Below are positions 50,594 to 60,260 of a DNA stretch of 64,000 bases, piece after piece. This DNA is from SFHK01 sp964554795 (lineage in GTDB: Bacteria; Bacillota; Clostridia; Christensenellales; Aristaeellaceae), in contig CAZKQB010000007.1 in NCBI GenBank assembly GCA_964554795.1, forward strand, positions 1-64,000, read 5' to 3'. A program made the translations under genes and the position numbers. The notes beneath the pieces were generated by a model that worked only from the letters and a program-made list of their open reading frames with translations, was not told the DNA's origin and ran no database searches. Numbering within the stretch: position 1 is the first letter of the stretch; every line of letters starts with the position of its first letter.

Positions 50594-51679
50594 ATGAGCG
50601 AAAGATTGCGTATTGGTATCGTCGGCTGCGGCGGCATCGCCAACGGCAAGCATCTGCCTTCTCTGAAGGCTGTCAATCGTGCGGATATCGTCGCTTTTTG
50701 CGACCTGATTCCGGAGCGCGCTGAAAAGGCCTGCGCGGAGTACGGTGCAGAAGGCGCGAAGACCTACACGGACTACCATAAGCTGCTTGAGGACAAATCC
50801 ATCGACGTCGTGTATGTATTGACGCCGAACCGCATGCATGCGCAGGTATCCATCGATGCTCTGAACGCAGGCAAGCATGTCATGTGCGAAAAGCCCATGG
50901 CCAAGACGGCTGCGGACGCGCGCGCCATGGTGGAAGCTGCGAAGAAGAGCGGAAAGAAGCTCACAATCGGCTATCAGCATCGTCATAAGCCCGAGGCGCG
51001 TTATCTGAAGAGCGTTATCGAGCGCGGTGATCTGGGCGACATCTATTATGCTCACGCCTACGCCATCCGTCGTCGCGGCACGCCGAACTGGGGCGTGTTC
51101 CTCAACGAATATGAGCAGGGCGGCGGTCCGCTGATCGATATCGGCACCCACTCCCTTGACCTCACTTTGTATCTGATGAACAACTACAAGCCCCGTATGG
51201 TCGTCGGCACCACGTATAAGAAGGTTGAAAATCCCGAGATGGGCAATCCGTGGGGCGGCTGGCCGGAGGGCGCGAACACCATGGAGGATGCCGCGTTTGG
51301 CTTCATCGTGATGGAAAATGGCGCGACGATCAATCTGGAGGCAACGTGGGCGCTCAACACCATCGAGCCCATTCCCGAGGGCAGCACGCAGCTGTGCGGA
51401 TCGAAGGCAGGCGCGCAGATCAAGGGCGGCGTAAGCATCAACAAAGCGGAGTTTGGTCGCCTGATCGAGATCAAGCCCGATGTATCGGCGGGCGGCGTGG
51501 CCTTCTATGACGGCGTGAAGGAAACCCCGGCCATCACCGAGCAGATGCGTTGGCTGGACGCGATCGAGAACGACACCGATCCCGTTGTCCTGCCCGAGCA
51601 GGCCTGCGTGGTCAGCGAAATCCTCGAGGCGATTTATAAGTCCGCCAAGACGGGTCAGCCCGTGTACTTCGATCGATAA
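50594..51679 (+). CDS. Gfo/Idh/MocA family oxidoreductase
   Basis: A 361-residue NAD(P)-dependent oxidoreductase with the Rossmann motif IVGCGGIANGKHLP, the intact EKPMAKT catalytic motif (unlike the other copy at 6211), and GGGPLIDIGTHSLDL with the catalytic Asp and His. The substrate is probably a sugar, inositol or sugar derivative and is unknown. It stands alone after the lipoate ligase, with its own promoter and terminator. GGAGGAG precedes ATG 50594. Confidence 0.88.
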   Translation: MSERLRIGIVGCGGIANGKHLPSLKAVNRADIVAFCDLIPERAEKACAEYGAEGAKTYTDYHKLLEDKSIDVVYVLTPNRMHAQVSIDALNAGKHVMCEKPMAKTAADARAMVEAAKKSGKKLTIGYQHRHKPEARYLKSVIERGDLGDIYYAHAYAIRRRGTPNWGVFLNEYEQGGGPLIDIGTHSLDLTLYLMNNYKPRMVVGTTYKKVENPEMGNPWGGWPEGANTMEDAAFGFIVMENGATINLEATWALNTIEPIPEGSTQLCGSKAGAQIKGGVSINKAEFGRLIEIKPDVSAGGVAFYDGVKETPAITEQMRWLDAIENDTDPVVLPEQACVVSEILEAIYKSAKTGQPVYFDR

Positions 51680-51691
51680 TGGAACTCGGAT

Positions 51692-51718
51692 AGGCTGCCT
51701 GAAAAGGGCAGCCTTTTT
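51692..51718 (+). terminator. Terminator after the Gfo/Idh gene
   Basis: AGGCTGCC (51692-51699) pairs with GGCAGCCT (51707-51714) and TTTT follows. Confidence 0.9.
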
Positions 51719-51760
51719 GAATTTCCAAAGAAACAAGGGAGAGAGCGAGAGGGGCAAAGT

Positions 51761-52026
51761 CCTCTCGAGTTTCAATCGAGCTCAATGGCGTGTACGGGTG
51801 GGTCTGCGCGATTTTTCAGAGGAAAGTCGCTTTCTTGAAGATTTGCGACTGGAATCCATAGGGTTTAAGAAGAAGAGGTTGAATTTCTTCGGAATCCCCA
51901 GCCGGCCTACTGACCGACCGCGGACGGTCAAATTGAAGATTGGAGCGCCACGCCTCTGATAGGGGCTGCGGCAGGGAAACAGACTTCTTCTGTACGACTG
52001 CCTGGCAAAACCTTTTTGATAGGCTG
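51761..52026 (+). repeat. Dispersed intergenic repeat, copy 1
   Basis: A non-coding ~266-base element. Its left block (51761-51805, beginning CCTCTCGAGTTTCAATCGAG) and right block (51958-52026, with GGCAAAACCTTTTTGATAGG) reappear, diverged, in reverse orientation at 55550-55702. The middle differs in sequence and length. Differences in the left block fall mostly at every third base in a frame reading SR...GVYGW, and the right block keeps AWQ-x-x-FD-x-L in both copies. Confidence 0.75.
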
Positions 52027-52027
52027 A

Positions 52028-52058
52028 GAGGGATGCGTTCGAAAGAAACGCATCCCTC
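52028..52058. terminator. Hairpin downstream of spo0A
   Basis: GAGGGATGCGTT (52028-52039) pairs perfectly with AACGCATCCCTC (52047-52058). T-rich bases follow only on the plus strand. It most likely ends spo0A transcription on the minus strand. Confidence 0.6.
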
Positions 52059-52066
52059 TTTCTCTG

Positions 52067-52840
52067 TTATGCAATCTGACGCATGGCGAGCTTGTCGGCA
52101 ATCAATGCAATGAATTCGCCGTTGGTTGGCTTGTCCTCGGCAGAAAAAACTTTGTAGCCATAAATTCGGTTTACGCTGTCCAGCCGTCCACGACTCCATG
52201 CCACTTCAATTGCGTGGCGCATGGCGCGTTCTACCTTGCTTGGTGTGGTGGAGAAGCGATGGGCAATGCCGGGATACAGCTCCTTTGTGATACGGTTGAT
52301 CAGATCGTGATTCTCCATTACCATTTTGACCGCTTCGCGCAGGTAGCTATAGCCCTTGATGTGTGCGGGAATGCCGATGGAGAGGAAAAGGTTTGTCACG
52401 CGCTCATCGATGCTCGCGCCCGCCTGCGCATCGGGCCCGGAGGAGAGATAGACGGGCGCATCGTCGGCACGTGCAACCTCGAGAATGCGGGTATAGAGCA
52501 TCTGCATATCAAAGGGCTTAATCATGTAATAATCGGCGCCTAATCGCATGGCGCGGCTGATGAAATCGTCCCGGGTCAGCCCCGTGAGCATAATTACGTG
52601 CGGACGCTTTGGAAGATCGAGCCGCGCGAGCTGCTCAAGTGTCGAGAAGCCATCCAGCCGCGGCATGACAATGTCCAGCAGGAGTATGTCCGGGCATGCG
52701 GATTGTACCATTTCCAGCGCTTCCACGCCATCCTTTGCCATTCCGGCAATTTCGATTTCGGGCTTTCGTGAAAGGGAGTCGGCAATCAGGCGCAGAAGGG
52801 CCTGATTGTCGTCTGCCAGTAAAACGCTGATCTTGTTCAT
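52067..52840 (-). CDS. spo0A: Sporulation transcription factor Spo0A
   Basis: A 257-residue Spo0A. The receiver domain (1-120) has D10-D11, phosphoacceptor D56 (DILLLDIVMP) and the conserved Lys in MIKPFD. The C-terminal DNA-binding domain carries the Spo0A-specific SKVERAMRHAIEVAWSRG and the closing KPTNGEFIALIADKL. Phosphorylated Spo0A commits the cell to sporulation. spoIVB is normally just upstream; here the upstream neighbour is a surface protein gene instead. The start ATG 52840 has AAAGGATG upstream on the minus strand. Confidence 0.97.
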   Translation of the reverse strand: MNKISVLLADDNQALLRLIADSLSRKPEIEIAGMAKDGVEALEMVQSACPDILLLDIVMPRLDGFSTLEQLARLDLPKRPHVIMLTGLTRDDFISRAMRLGADYYMIKPFDMQMLYTRILEVARADDAPVYLSSGPDAQAGASIDERVTNLFLSIGIPAHIKGYSYLREAVKMVMENHDLINRITKELYPGIAHRFSTTPSKVERAMRHAIEVAWSRGRLDSVNRIYGYKVFSAEDKPTNGEFIALIADKLAMRQIA

Positions 52841-52945
52841 ACACGTTCATCCTTTCGACTGCGGTATTTCGCTATATATCTATGCGTACCGCGTGCGCGT
52901 GATGCGTAATTCGCCGAAAAAGATGCAGAAAAGGAATAAAAACGG

Positions 52946-52972
52946 GGGAAGGGACGAAGCCCTTCCCGCTAT
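52946..52972 (-). terminator. Terminator of the Big2/NlpC-like gene
   Basis: On the minus strand GGGAAGGG pairs with CCCTTCCC and is followed by CCGTTTTT. It separates the surface protein from spo0A. Confidence 0.85.
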
Positions 52973-52975
52973 TGT

Positions 52976-55501
52976 TTACCAGTTGTATCTGCGCGGCTTG
53001 TAGCCATCGTTGTAATAGTGATCCGCTGTATAAACGCTGGTGGAGACGGTGTTGATGCCCGGCTCCAGACCGCCCTGCTCAATGACGACGAACTCGTCGT
53101 GCGAGTCGCTGACGTAGTACAGGAACATGACTACATGACCGTTTCGCACGATAATATCTCCTGGATAAAGCTCGGCGCTTGTAGAGAGCGTTGTGAATAG
53201 ATCAGACTTGACGAACACGCGCGTGTTCCAGTTGCCGATGCCGCTGGCGTTCACGCCGAAGTAGCACATGGCGACCATTGAGGAGCAGTCGTTTCCGCAA
53301 TACTGTCCGTTGATCAGGTTGTCCTGATTAAGAATATAGTAATCGCCGTTTTCACTTTTATAGTAGCGATTTTCACTGATAGCCTTCGCAGGCGTGTACA
53401 GACGCTGCTTCGGATAGTTGGTTGAGATGTACGGCATGCCGTAATACATGATGCCAGGCTTGAAGTCCTTTGCTCCGTTTTCGGAGTTTGCTTCCTTCCA
53501 ATATGGTTGACGGCTGCGCGTCATCCACGGGAAGGAATACATTTTAAACGCAGCGCTGATCAGATTCGAGCGTTTATTGTAGTTCGCACTCGAAATCTTA
53601 CCCTGTGCTTTTAAGGCGTCCAGCTCGCGGATAGTGGAGGTCTTCACGTTGCTGATCTTGTTCAGGTTGGCGCTCAGCTTCGACTTGGTCGTGCGACGAT
53701 CCGGCATAACCAGCGTGCGCGTCGGGTTGAGAACGGTGATCTTGATGCTGGAGGAAACGCTGGCATCCAGCGTTGAATAGACGCTGACCGTTGCTGTGCC
53801 TGCGCCGACAGCCTTCAGCTTGCCGTTTTTGTCTACGGTGACGACGGAGGCTTTGCTCGATTTCCAGCTGGCAGAGGTGTCGCTGCCCTCAGGATAGACC
53901 GAAAATGCGAGAGGGTAGGTTTCGCCGATGTTCATATACATCGAGGTGCTTTCGAGAACGAATTCCTCCGGCAGATAGCTGGAATACACTCGCAACGTAA
54001 TCGCGGCGGTTACACCGTTTTTCGCCGTGGCATAAATCGTTACGATGCCGGCGCCGGTGGGAGTGACAAGGCCGTTCTGATCGACCATCGCGATCGACGG
54101 TGCGCTGCTCGACCATACGAGGGTTTTATCAATTGCGGTATCAGGAGAGAGTGTGGCCGTAAACTGCGCGGTTTCGTCTGGATGTAGCGTAGTTTTATTG
54201 GTGGAAAGGGTAATTTTCTCGATTCCCTGTTCGATCGTTATTTTATAGGAGGCCGTCGCGCCGCCCTGATCGTTTGCCGTCGCAAGAATGTCGCAGGTGC
54301 CGACGGAAACGGCCGTGACGATGCCGTCTGCCGTGACGGTCGCTATTTTTTCATTGGAGGACGTCCAGAGGACGGTTTTATCATCGGCAACCTCCGGCAG
54401 CGCGGCAGCTGTCAGTGTCAGCGCTTCGCGCGTGAGCAGCGTATCCTCGCGGCTTGCGGTCAGCGTCAGAGATTCAACAGGGATCGTAGCGCGCATCGGA
54501 TGCTCATATACTACGCCGTCCGCCATAGCCGTAATTGTGCCGGAGCCCTGTCTGAGCGCGCGCACCACGCCGGCTTCTGTTACAGAGAGCACGGTGTCAT
54601 CGGAGGATGTCCACGTGACCTGCGGATAGGATGCGTCGAGGGGAAGAACGGAGACGGGCAGTATCGTCTGTTGGCCGACAAAAAGACTTTTGGGAGCATC
54701 CGGCAGTTCAACGGAATCGACGGGGATACACACCTCCACTGGGATGCGGGTGACAACCTTGCCCTCGTCCTGCACGGCGGTGGCGACGATATAGGTGGAG
54801 CCGGTCTGAAGGCCAATTGCGCTGTGCCCGGAAATGCGCACGATAGTGGGATCCTCGCTTGTGAGCGTTACGCTGCGCGTCTCGTCAGGAGATACGATTT
54901 GTTTGGCCTGGTCGATGTTCAAGCGAGATGCGCCCTCCGTAAAACGAACAGGCTCGCCGATTTCAAAGGCCTTGGGAAACAGCTGGCTTGTTTCCACCCA
55001 GCGATGGCGCACATATACGCGCACGTCGTAAACACCGGTATTCGAAAGGCGTACTGTGGCCGAATTGGCGTCGGCATAGCCCGTATCGGAGTATACAACA
55101 CCGTCCTTCAGGATTTCAAAACGATAGGAAAGAAACCACTCCACGCTTGTGGCTTTGGCGGAAAGGACCAAGTCGGCATCCGGCGCGTGCCATGCCTCGC
55201 TTTCCAGCTGAATGTTTGTAATTTCCACGGACACGAACGGCCGTCCTGTTTCCTTGGCGAAGGCCTCTGCTGCCGTGCCGGGAAGGCCGTATACGGTAAA
55301 GATAGCGCTGCCGAAGGCATCGGATGCGATCTCCTCAGCGGAAGCCGGAATAAATACGGCGTCCGCCTTGGCAGTGCCGGAAAAGGCTTCGGATTCAATC
55401 GAGGTTATGCCATTTGGGACGGCCAGCACGTCCGCATATGCGGAAAAAGCCATAAGCAGCAAAAGGACGAAGGCAAACGCGCGCATTGTCTTTTTCATCA
55501 T
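52976..55501 (-). CDS. Secreted multidomain protein: LRR_5-like, Big2 repeats and NlpC/P60-like C-terminus
   Basis: An 841-residue exported protein. The signal peptide is 1-23. A short leucine-rich BspA-like segment (NGITSIESEAFSGT) follows, then about four to five bacterial Ig-like (Big2) domains between 190 and 600, each with a TWTSSDDTVLSVT or VLWSSSAPSIAMVD type core. The C-terminal ~240 residues carry a cysteine peptidase-like arrangement: the nucleophile region YCGNDCSSMVAM and the later His in RNGHVVMFLYY, resembling NlpC/P60 or CHAP cell-wall hydrolases. It probably binds the cell surface through the Big2 domains and cuts peptide bonds in peptidoglycan. No LPxTG or SLH anchor is seen. 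Confidence 0.85.
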   Translation of the reverse strand: MMKKTMRAFAFVLLLLMAFSAYADVLAVPNGITSIESEAFSGTAKADAVFIPASAEEIASDAFGSAIFTVYGLPGTAAEAFAKETGRPFVSVEITNIQLESEAWHAPDADLVLSAKATSVEWFLSYRFEILKDGVVYSDTGYADANSATVRLSNTGVYDVRVYVRHRWVETSQLFPKAFEIGEPVRFTEGASRLNIDQAKQIVSPDETRSVTLTSEDPTIVRISGHSAIGLQTGSTYIVATAVQDEGKVVTRIPVEVCIPVDSVELPDAPKSLFVGQQTILPVSVLPLDASYPQVTWTSSDDTVLSVTEAGVVRALRQGSGTITAMADGVVYEHPMRATIPVESLTLTASREDTLLTREALTLTAAALPEVADDKTVLWTSSNEKIATVTADGIVTAVSVGTCDILATANDQGGATASYKITIEQGIEKITLSTNKTTLHPDETAQFTATLSPDTAIDKTLVWSSSAPSIAMVDQNGLVTPTGAGIVTIYATAKNGVTAAITLRVYSSYLPEEFVLESTSMYMNIGETYPLAFSVYPEGSDTSASWKSSKASVVTVDKNGKLKAVGAGTATVSVYSTLDASVSSSIKITVLNPTRTLVMPDRRTTKSKLSANLNKISNVKTSTIRELDALKAQGKISSANYNKRSNLISAAFKMYSFPWMTRSRQPYWKEANSENGAKDFKPGIMYYGMPYISTNYPKQRLYTPAKAISENRYYKSENGDYYILNQDNLINGQYCGNDCSSMVAMCYFGVNASGIGNWNTRVFVKSDLFTTLSTSAELYPGDIIVRNGHVVMFLYYVSDSHDEFVVIEQGGLEPGINTVSTSVYTADHYYNDGYKPRRYNW

Positions 55502-55549
55502 GCATCCTCCGAATCGTATCAGAAAGAAAAAGAAAAACCAACTTAGTAT

Positions 55550-55702
55550 CAGCTTGTCAAAAATCTTTTGCCAAGCTGGCGGACGAGGGAGCAGGCTACT
55601 CTGCCGCGTCCTATCGGATTTTGATTGAATCCCTCGGATTCAGGGCGCAGAATCAAATGAACCAACCATACACGCCGCTGGGTTCGCCTGGAATTCGAGA
55701 GG
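55550..55702 (-). repeat. Dispersed intergenic repeat, copy 2 (inverted)
   Basis: Read on the minus strand this ~153-base element repeats the left block (CCTCTCGAATTCCAGGCGAA, then GGCGTGTATGG) and the right block (GGCAAAAGATTTTTGACAAG) of copy 1. TTGTCAAAAA (55554-55563) recurs inverted as TTTTTGACAA at 55727-55736, and the octamer CTTAGTAT flanks the whole at 55542-55549 and 55744-55751. Confidence 0.75.
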
Positions 55703-55775
55703 GGGCCTCTTGAGCTTTCCAGCTGGTTTTTGACAACCTACACCTTAGTATAAGACGCATTTGAAGCGGGAAAAG

Positions 55776-55804
55776 TTGCACGATTTGCGATTTTATGGTA
55801 TACT
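55776..55804 (+). promoter_or_regulatory. Promoter of the topoisomerase operon
   Basis: -35 TTGCAC (55776-55781), 17 bases, extended -10 TGGTATACT (TATACT at 55799-55804). Confidence 0.8.
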
Positions 55805-55833
55805 TATTTTTGATATTCGTTTCGGAGGACATC

Positions 55834-57801
55834 ATGGCGAAGGAATACAAGGCAAAAGATATAACGATCCTTGAGGGCTTGGATGCAGTGCGCATGCGCC
55901 CTGGCATGTACATCGGCTCGACCGGCTCCAGAGGACTTCATCACATGGTCTGGGAAATCGTGGACAACGCGATTGACGAGGCCTCCAATGGCTACGCAAC
56001 TGAGATTTCCGTTACGCTGAAGAAGGACGGCTCCTGCGAGGTGTCGGACAATGGCCGCGGCGTGCCTGTGGACATACATCCGGTGCTGGGCGTTTCGGCG
56101 GTAGAGGTCGTATATACGCAGCTTCATGCGGGCGGAAAGTTTGATGATAAGAACTATGCCTATTCCGGCGGCCTGCACGGCGTAGGTGCGTCGGTTGTAA
56201 ACGCGCTCAGCGAGTGGATGACGGTGGATGTGTATAAGGATTTTACGCACTATCAGCAAAAATTCGCTTCCGTTGCTGATCCGCAGACCGGGAAAATCAA
56301 GTCCGGTCATCCGCTTGCGCCGTTGGCAAAGATTGGCAATACCCGAAAGCGCGGCACAACCGTTACCTTCAAGCCAGATGGGCGCGTATTTGAGGAAACC
56401 GTGTTCTCCGGGGATACGGTACGTCGCCGCATCCGCGATTTGGCCTATCTGAACCGCGGCGTGAAGTTCGTGTTCACCGATGAGAATGTGAAGGATGCCA
56501 ATGCGCGCACGGTGGAGTTCTGCTATGAGGGCGGTTTGATCGACTTTGTGAAATACCTGAATGAGGAAAAGAATCCGATGACGGAGCCCATGTATTTCGA
56601 AGGCGACCAGAACGGCATGCGCATCCGTGCAGCCATTCAATATACAGATTCTTACACCGAAAGCCTGTTTTCGTTTGTAAATAACATCCCGACGGCTGAG
56701 GGCGGAACACATGAAACCGGCTTCAAGGCGGCACTTACAAAGGTATTCAACGACTATGCCCGAAAGATCGGCGCGCTGAAGGAAAAGGACAACAACCTTT
56801 CTGGCGAGGATTTCCGGGAGGGTATGACGGCGGTGCTAGCAGTAAATGTCAAGAATCCTCAGTTTGAAGGGCAGACGAAGGGACGGCTGGGCAACACGGA
56901 GGTGCGTCCCGTCGTAGAGGCATTCTTTACAGAAAAGCTGTCGGTATTTCTTGAGGATCTGAAGCATCAGGATGCCGCGCAGCTGATTCTGGATAAGGCC
57001 GTGAAGGCAGCCAAAGTGCGTGAGGCAGCGCGCAAGGCGCGCGACGTTGCCCGGCAGAAAAATGAGCTGGAGGCCGCGCCGCTGGTAGGCAAGCTTTCGT
57101 CCTGTACCGGACGCGACGCGAAGCTTAACGAGCTGTTCATCGTGGAGGGCGATTCGGCCGGCGGCAGCGCCAAGCAGGGGCGCGACCGTCGCTTTCAGGC
57201 AATTCTTCCGCTGCGAGGAAAGCCGTTGAACGCCGAAAAGAAGCGATTGGATCAGGTTCTGGCCAATGAAGAAATTCGATCGATGATTACGGCGCTGGGC
57301 ACCGGCATCGGCGAGGATTTTGATATTTCGCATCTGAAGTACAATAAGGTAATTATACTCTCCGATGCCGATCAGGACGGCGCGCATATCCGTGCCATTC
57401 TGCTTACGTTCTTCTATCGCTACATGCGCGAGCTGATTACCGATGGGCACGTGTATATTGGCATGCCGCCGCTGTACAAGGTTGCGAAGGGTGAAAGCGT
57501 GCAATATTGCTATGATGACAAGGAGCTCGCCGGTGCGCTCAAAAAGGTAGGCAAGGGCTACACGCTTCAGCGGTACAAGGGACTGGGTGAAATGAACCCA
57601 GAGCAGCTATGGGAAACGACCATGAATCCCAATGGGCGCATGCTGATGCAGGTATCTATTGAGGACAACGCCGAGGCAGAGCACATGGTCACGGTGCTGA
57701 TGGGTGATAAGGTGGAGCCGCGCAAGGAATACATCTTCCGGTATGCGGATTTTAACAAGAAGGACAATTTTGAGCCGGTTACGGCGGAAGGGAGCCGATA
57801 A
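55834..57801 (+). CDS. Type IIA DNA topoisomerase B subunit (GyrB/ParE)
   Basis: A 655-residue ATPase subunit with a GHKL ATP-binding domain (EIVDNAIDEASNGYA; DNGRGVPVDIHP; HAGGKFDDKNYAYSGGLHGVG), a transducer domain and a TOPRIM domain (IVEGDSAGGSAKQGR; DADQDGAHIR). The length and lack of inserts fit both GyrB and ParE. It is not beside dnaA/dnaN/recF, where the main gyrase usually lies, so it may be the second, topoisomerase IV-like pair; this is not certain. GGAGG precedes ATG 55834. It is followed three bases later by the A subunit. Confidence 0.93.
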   Translation: MAKEYKAKDITILEGLDAVRMRPGMYIGSTGSRGLHHMVWEIVDNAIDEASNGYATEISVTLKKDGSCEVSDNGRGVPVDIHPVLGVSAVEVVYTQLHAGGKFDDKNYAYSGGLHGVGASVVNALSEWMTVDVYKDFTHYQQKFASVADPQTGKIKSGHPLAPLAKIGNTRKRGTTVTFKPDGRVFEETVFSGDTVRRRIRDLAYLNRGVKFVFTDENVKDANARTVEFCYEGGLIDFVKYLNEEKNPMTEPMYFEGDQNGMRIRAAIQYTDSYTESLFSFVNNIPTAEGGTHETGFKAALTKVFNDYARKIGALKEKDNNLSGEDFREGMTAVLAVNVKNPQFEGQTKGRLGNTEVRPVVEAFFTEKLSVFLEDLKHQDAAQLILDKAVKAAKVREAARKARDVARQKNELEAAPLVGKLSSCTGRDAKLNELFIVEGDSAGGSAKQGRDRRFQAILPLRGKPLNAEKKRLDQVLANEEIRSMITALGTGIGEDFDISHLKYNKVIILSDADQDGAHIRAILLTFFYRYMRELITDGHVYIGMPPLYKVAKGESVQYCYDDKELAGALKKVGKGYTLQRYKGLGEMNPEQLWETTMNPNGRMLMQVSIEDNAEAEHMVTVLMGDKVEPRKEYIFRYADFNKKDNFEPVTAEGSR

Positions 57802-57804
57802 GCA

Positions 57805-60258
57805 ATGGCGAAAAAAAACGTTCACGGCCCCTCTGAGCCGATGAAGCCGGAGATCATTGTACAGAAGACGATGGAGACGGTGATGCACGAGAGCATGATG
57901 CCGTACTCCGAGCACGTTATACTGGAACGCGCGCTGCCGCGTGTTGAGGACGGATTGAAGCCCGTTCAGAGGCGCATCCTGTTTACCATGCAGGAGCTTT
58001 CGCTTTCACCCGACAAGCCGCACAGAAAGTGCGCGCGCATCGTGGGCGATTGCTTGGGAAAATATCATCCGCACGGCGATTCATCTGTATACGGCGCGTT
58101 GGCCCGCATGGCGCAGCCGTTCGCGCTGCGTGCTACGCTGGTGGATGGTCATGGAAATTTCGGCTCCATAGACGGGGACAGTCCAGCTGCCATGCGATAT
58201 ACTGAGGCGCGCATGACGCCGCTGGCGATGGAAATGCTGCGCGACATTGACAAGGATACCGTGGGCTTCCATCTGAATTTTGATGACACGCAGAAGGAGC
58301 CGGATCTTTTACCCGGTCGCTTCCCCAATCTCTTGGTGAACGGCGCCGATGGCATTGCCGTAGGCCTTGCCACGAACATACCTCCGCACAATCTGGGCGA
58401 AACGATCGACGGCGTAATTGCACAGATGGAAAGCCCGGATATTACGACCCGGGAGCTGATGAAGTACATCCCTGCTCCGGATTTCCCGACCGGAGGCGTG
58501 CTTGCCTGTACGGACGAGCTGTATCAGGCCTACGAGACCGGACGTGGCAAGATTCAGCTTCGCGCGAAGGTGGAAATTGAGAAGGGCAACGCCGGACGTA
58601 CGCTCCTGGTTGTGACGGAAATGACGTACGGCAAGAATAAGGCAGCGGTGCTCGAAAAGATTTTGAAGCTTTCGGAGGAAAAGAAGGCGCTGTTCAGCGG
58701 CATTTATGATATCCGCGACGAAAGCGACCGCATGGGCATGCGTGCGGTAATCGAGCTGAAAAAGGATGCGGATGTCGAGCGTACGCTGGCTGCATTGTAT
58801 AAGTACTCTGAGCTACAGGATACCGTGGGCGTGAACATGGTGGCCATTGCCGACGGCAAGCCCATGCAGATGGGGCTTAAAACGATTTTGGCGCACTGCA
58901 TCCGTCATCAGAAGGAGGTTGTAACCCGCAGAACGCGTTACGATCTCGAGCAGGCAAAGGCGCGGGCACATATCCTGGAGGGCCTGATCATTGCTGTTGA
59001 CAATCTGGACGAGGTCATTCGCCTGATCCGTGCCAGCAAAACGCCAAAGGAAGCGCGCGAACGGCTGATTGTAGCCTTCGCCCTTACGGAGGTTCAGGCA
59101 CAGGCCATTCTGGATATGCGCCTTCAGCGCCTGACAAACCTTGAGATTTTGACGCTTCGCAACGAATACGCTGAGGTTCTCAAGCGCATTGCTTATTTGG
59201 AGTCGATCTTGAAGAGCGAAAAGAAGCTGATTTCCGTGATTCGTGATGAGCTGACGGAAGTTCGAAAGAAGTATGCCGATGCGCGCCGCACCCAACTGGT
59301 CGGTGCATTTGAGGAAACGGAGATTGTGCCGGATGCGCCGGTGGCAGATGATGCGGTTGTGTATCTGACGCGCGCGGGCTTTGTCAAGCGCGTGCAGCCG
59401 AAGCTGTTCGAAAAAGCCGTGCAGAATGGAGAGATTCCGTCAGAACCGCCGTACCGCTTTGATTGTGAAACGACGGATAGGCTTCTGTTCTTTACGGATC
59501 TGGGGAATTGCTATCCGGTAACCGTATCGCAGGTGCCGGAGTGCCGTGTAAAGGATCGCGGTCTGCCGTTGGGCGGTCTGCTCGCGGGACTTGCCAAGGG
59601 AGAAAACGTGGTTTCGCTTTTGTGCGTAAAGCCGGCTGATTTCAAGGGTGAGCTGCTGTTTGCCAGCCGCAGCGGCCTCGTGAAGCGTGTGGACATAGCG
59701 GAATACAGCATTAACCGCGCGCGCTTTGCTGCCACGGGTCTGAAGGACGGAGACCGTTTGCTTACGGTATTGCGCTTGTCCGGCGAGAGCAACCTTCTAA
59801 TGATCACGGAGCAGGGCATGGCCATTCACTTCAAAACCTCCGAGGTTTCGCTGATCGGCCGTACGGCTGCGGGCGTGAAGGGGATTACGCTTGCGCCGGA
59901 GGACAGCGTCGCCTTTGTTCTTCCGGATGACGAGGAGGGTGAGGTGCTGTTGGTGAGCGATAAGGGCTTCATGAAGCGCTGTCTACTGATTGATTTTGAT
60001 TTGCAGGCGCGCGCAGGCAAGGGCGTGAAGTGCTTTGCTTTCCAGAAAAACGGGGCAAACGGCGCACGTATCCGCGCGGCGATGCTTGTGAAGCAGCCGT
60101 TCGACTTTGCAGCGAAGCAGAAATCTGGGCAGGAAATGCCGCTGAATACCAATGCCGTGCGCATCGAGCGCAGGGACAGCAGGGGTTCCATGTACGCCAT
60201 GTGCGTATTGGATGATACAATCGAATTCGTGGAGAGAACCATTCGAAGGGGGAACTGA
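57805..60258 (+). CDS. Type IIA DNA topoisomerase A subunit (GyrA/ParC)
   Basis: An 817-residue breakage-reunion subunit. The quinolone-resistance region reads KYHPHGDSSVYGALARMAQ, and the active Tyr is in AAMRYTEAR. The C-terminal beta-pinwheel has several degenerate repeats. The GyrA box QRRGGKG, needed for wrapping DNA, appears only as LQARAGKG, which suggests weak or absent supercoiling and supports a topoisomerase IV role. VDGHGNFGSIDGD is gyrase-like. The evidence is thus mixed and no symbol is assigned. Confidence 0.93.
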   Translation: MAKKNVHGPSEPMKPEIIVQKTMETVMHESMMPYSEHVILERALPRVEDGLKPVQRRILFTMQELSLSPDKPHRKCARIVGDCLGKYHPHGDSSVYGALARMAQPFALRATLVDGHGNFGSIDGDSPAAMRYTEARMTPLAMEMLRDIDKDTVGFHLNFDDTQKEPDLLPGRFPNLLVNGADGIAVGLATNIPPHNLGETIDGVIAQMESPDITTRELMKYIPAPDFPTGGVLACTDELYQAYETGRGKIQLRAKVEIEKGNAGRTLLVVTEMTYGKNKAAVLEKILKLSEEKKALFSGIYDIRDESDRMGMRAVIELKKDADVERTLAALYKYSELQDTVGVNMVAIADGKPMQMGLKTILAHCIRHQKEVVTRRTRYDLEQAKARAHILEGLIIAVDNLDEVIRLIRASKTPKEARERLIVAFALTEVQAQAILDMRLQRLTNLEILTLRNEYAEVLKRIAYLESILKSEKKLISVIRDELTEVRKKYADARRTQLVGAFEETEIVPDAPVADDAVVYLTRAGFVKRVQPKLFEKAVQNGEIPSEPPYRFDCETTDRLLFFTDLGNCYPVTVSQVPECRVKDRGLPLGGLLAGLAKGENVVSLLCVKPADFKGELLFASRSGLVKRVDIAEYSINRARFAATGLKDGDRLLTVLRLSGESNLLMITEQGMAIHFKTSEVSLIGRTAAGVKGITLAPEDSVAFVLPDDEEGEVLLVSDKGFMKRCLLIDFDLQARAGKGVKCFAFQKNGANGARIRAAMLVKQPFDFAAKQKSGQEMPLNTNAVRIERRDSRGSMYAMCVLDDTIEFVERTIRRGN

Positions 60259-60260
60259 TT

